Positions 63,940 through 64,000 of a DNA stretch of 64,000 nucleotides are shown here, in pieces; position 1 is the first letter of the stretch; every line of letters begins with the position of its first letter. Made by a program: the position numbers and the translations under genes. The notes under the pieces were generated by a model that had not been told where the DNA came from, made no database searches, and saw only the letters and a program-made list of their open reading frames with translations. Source of the stretch: Streptomyces pacificus (GTDB taxonomy: Bacteria; Actinomycetota; Actinomycetes; Streptomycetales; Streptomycetaceae); the NCBI RefSeq assembly GCF_011766325.1, contig NZ_BLLG01000003.1:248001-312000 (forward strand). The letters are read 5' to 3'.

Positions 63940-64000
63940 ACGGCCCGGTACGGCGGGGCGGCGGCCCGGTACGGCGGGGCGGCGGCCCGGTACGGCGGGG
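63940..64000. repeat. 21-bp tandem repeat at the window edge, nearly 3 copies
   Basis: Unit GCGGCCCGGTACGGCGGGGCG at 63961-63981 and 63982-64000 (cut), with a one-base variant at 63940-63960. It continues past the window, so copy number is unknown. It is a multiple of three and could be coding. Confidence 0.85.

Larger units (their letters stand above)
63535..64000. other. GC-extreme region with short tandem repeats, no supported gene
   Basis: Open frames on both strands here are compositional. It holds a 16-bp repeat (63728-63759), a hairpin ACCCGGTC/GACCGGGT (63897-63917) and a 21-bp repeat at the right edge. A gene entering from beyond 64000 on the minus strand cannot be excluded. Confidence 0.5.

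Overview
This 64 kb window is chromosomal DNA of a Streptomyces or very close relative. The support is very high GC with G/C at nearly every third codon position, many GTG and TTG starts, 4-base stop/start overlaps, rare TTA (bldA-type) leucine codons confined to an accessory patch, and a gene order (rsmH-ftsL-ftsI-murE-murF-mraY-murD-ftsW-murG-ftsQ-ftsZ-pgeF-yggS-sepF-yggT-divIVA, then ileS, lspA, rluD, dnaE, his operon) that is typical of this genus. No rRNA, tRNA, CRISPR array, insertion sequence or phage was seen.

Layout. 1-3454 (minus): a MoxR ATPase, a DUF58 protein and a transglutaminase-like membrane protein (cut by the left edge), joined by ATGA overlaps. 3870-4412 (minus): a beta-carbonic anhydrase. 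4587-23354 (plus): the division and cell-wall cluster, with a clear promoter ahead of rsmH and a second regulatory region ahead of ftsZ. A 22-bp-stem terminator separates it from ileS (minus), whose leader is a T-box with a hairpin over the Shine-Dalgarno sequence. 27285-30979 (plus): a histone-H1-like/DksA-type protein, lspA, rluD and a GNAT enzyme. 31403-40103: a CPA1 antiporter, an MscS channel, a decayed dienelactone hydrolase gene, a Tat-exported PhoD phosphatase, a DsbA-like protein, a small membrane protein and a DUF2252 protein. 40364-48507: dnaE, a 51-aa basic protein, a NYN-domain protein, an ABC exporter and a DUF2567 protein whose 3' end has been tandemly duplicated. 48868-48942: the 24-aa ribosomal protein bL37.

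49108-52719 is an accessory patch: a Cys-rich hypothetical protein, a DUF6415-like gene with an apparent frame break, an RsbW-like HATPase, and a divergent HTH/TPR regulator with a GNAT enzyme. Three of these genes carry a TTA codon, so the patch looks bldA-dependent. After it come ybaK, a LON-domain protein, a TPR-like protein and a beta-helix membrane protein (all minus). 57668-63534 (plus) is a compact histidine operon hisD-C-B-(54-aa membrane protein)-hisH-priA-ridA-hisF with a palindrome upstream. The last 466 bases hold short tandem repeats and no supportable gene.

Most of the window is conserved core genome. The most interesting signals are the TTA-bearing patch with its broken gene, the perfect 218-bp duplication, the frameshifted pseudogene, the ileS T-box, repeat-driven growth of FtsW and MurD, and two genes shorter than 60 codons.
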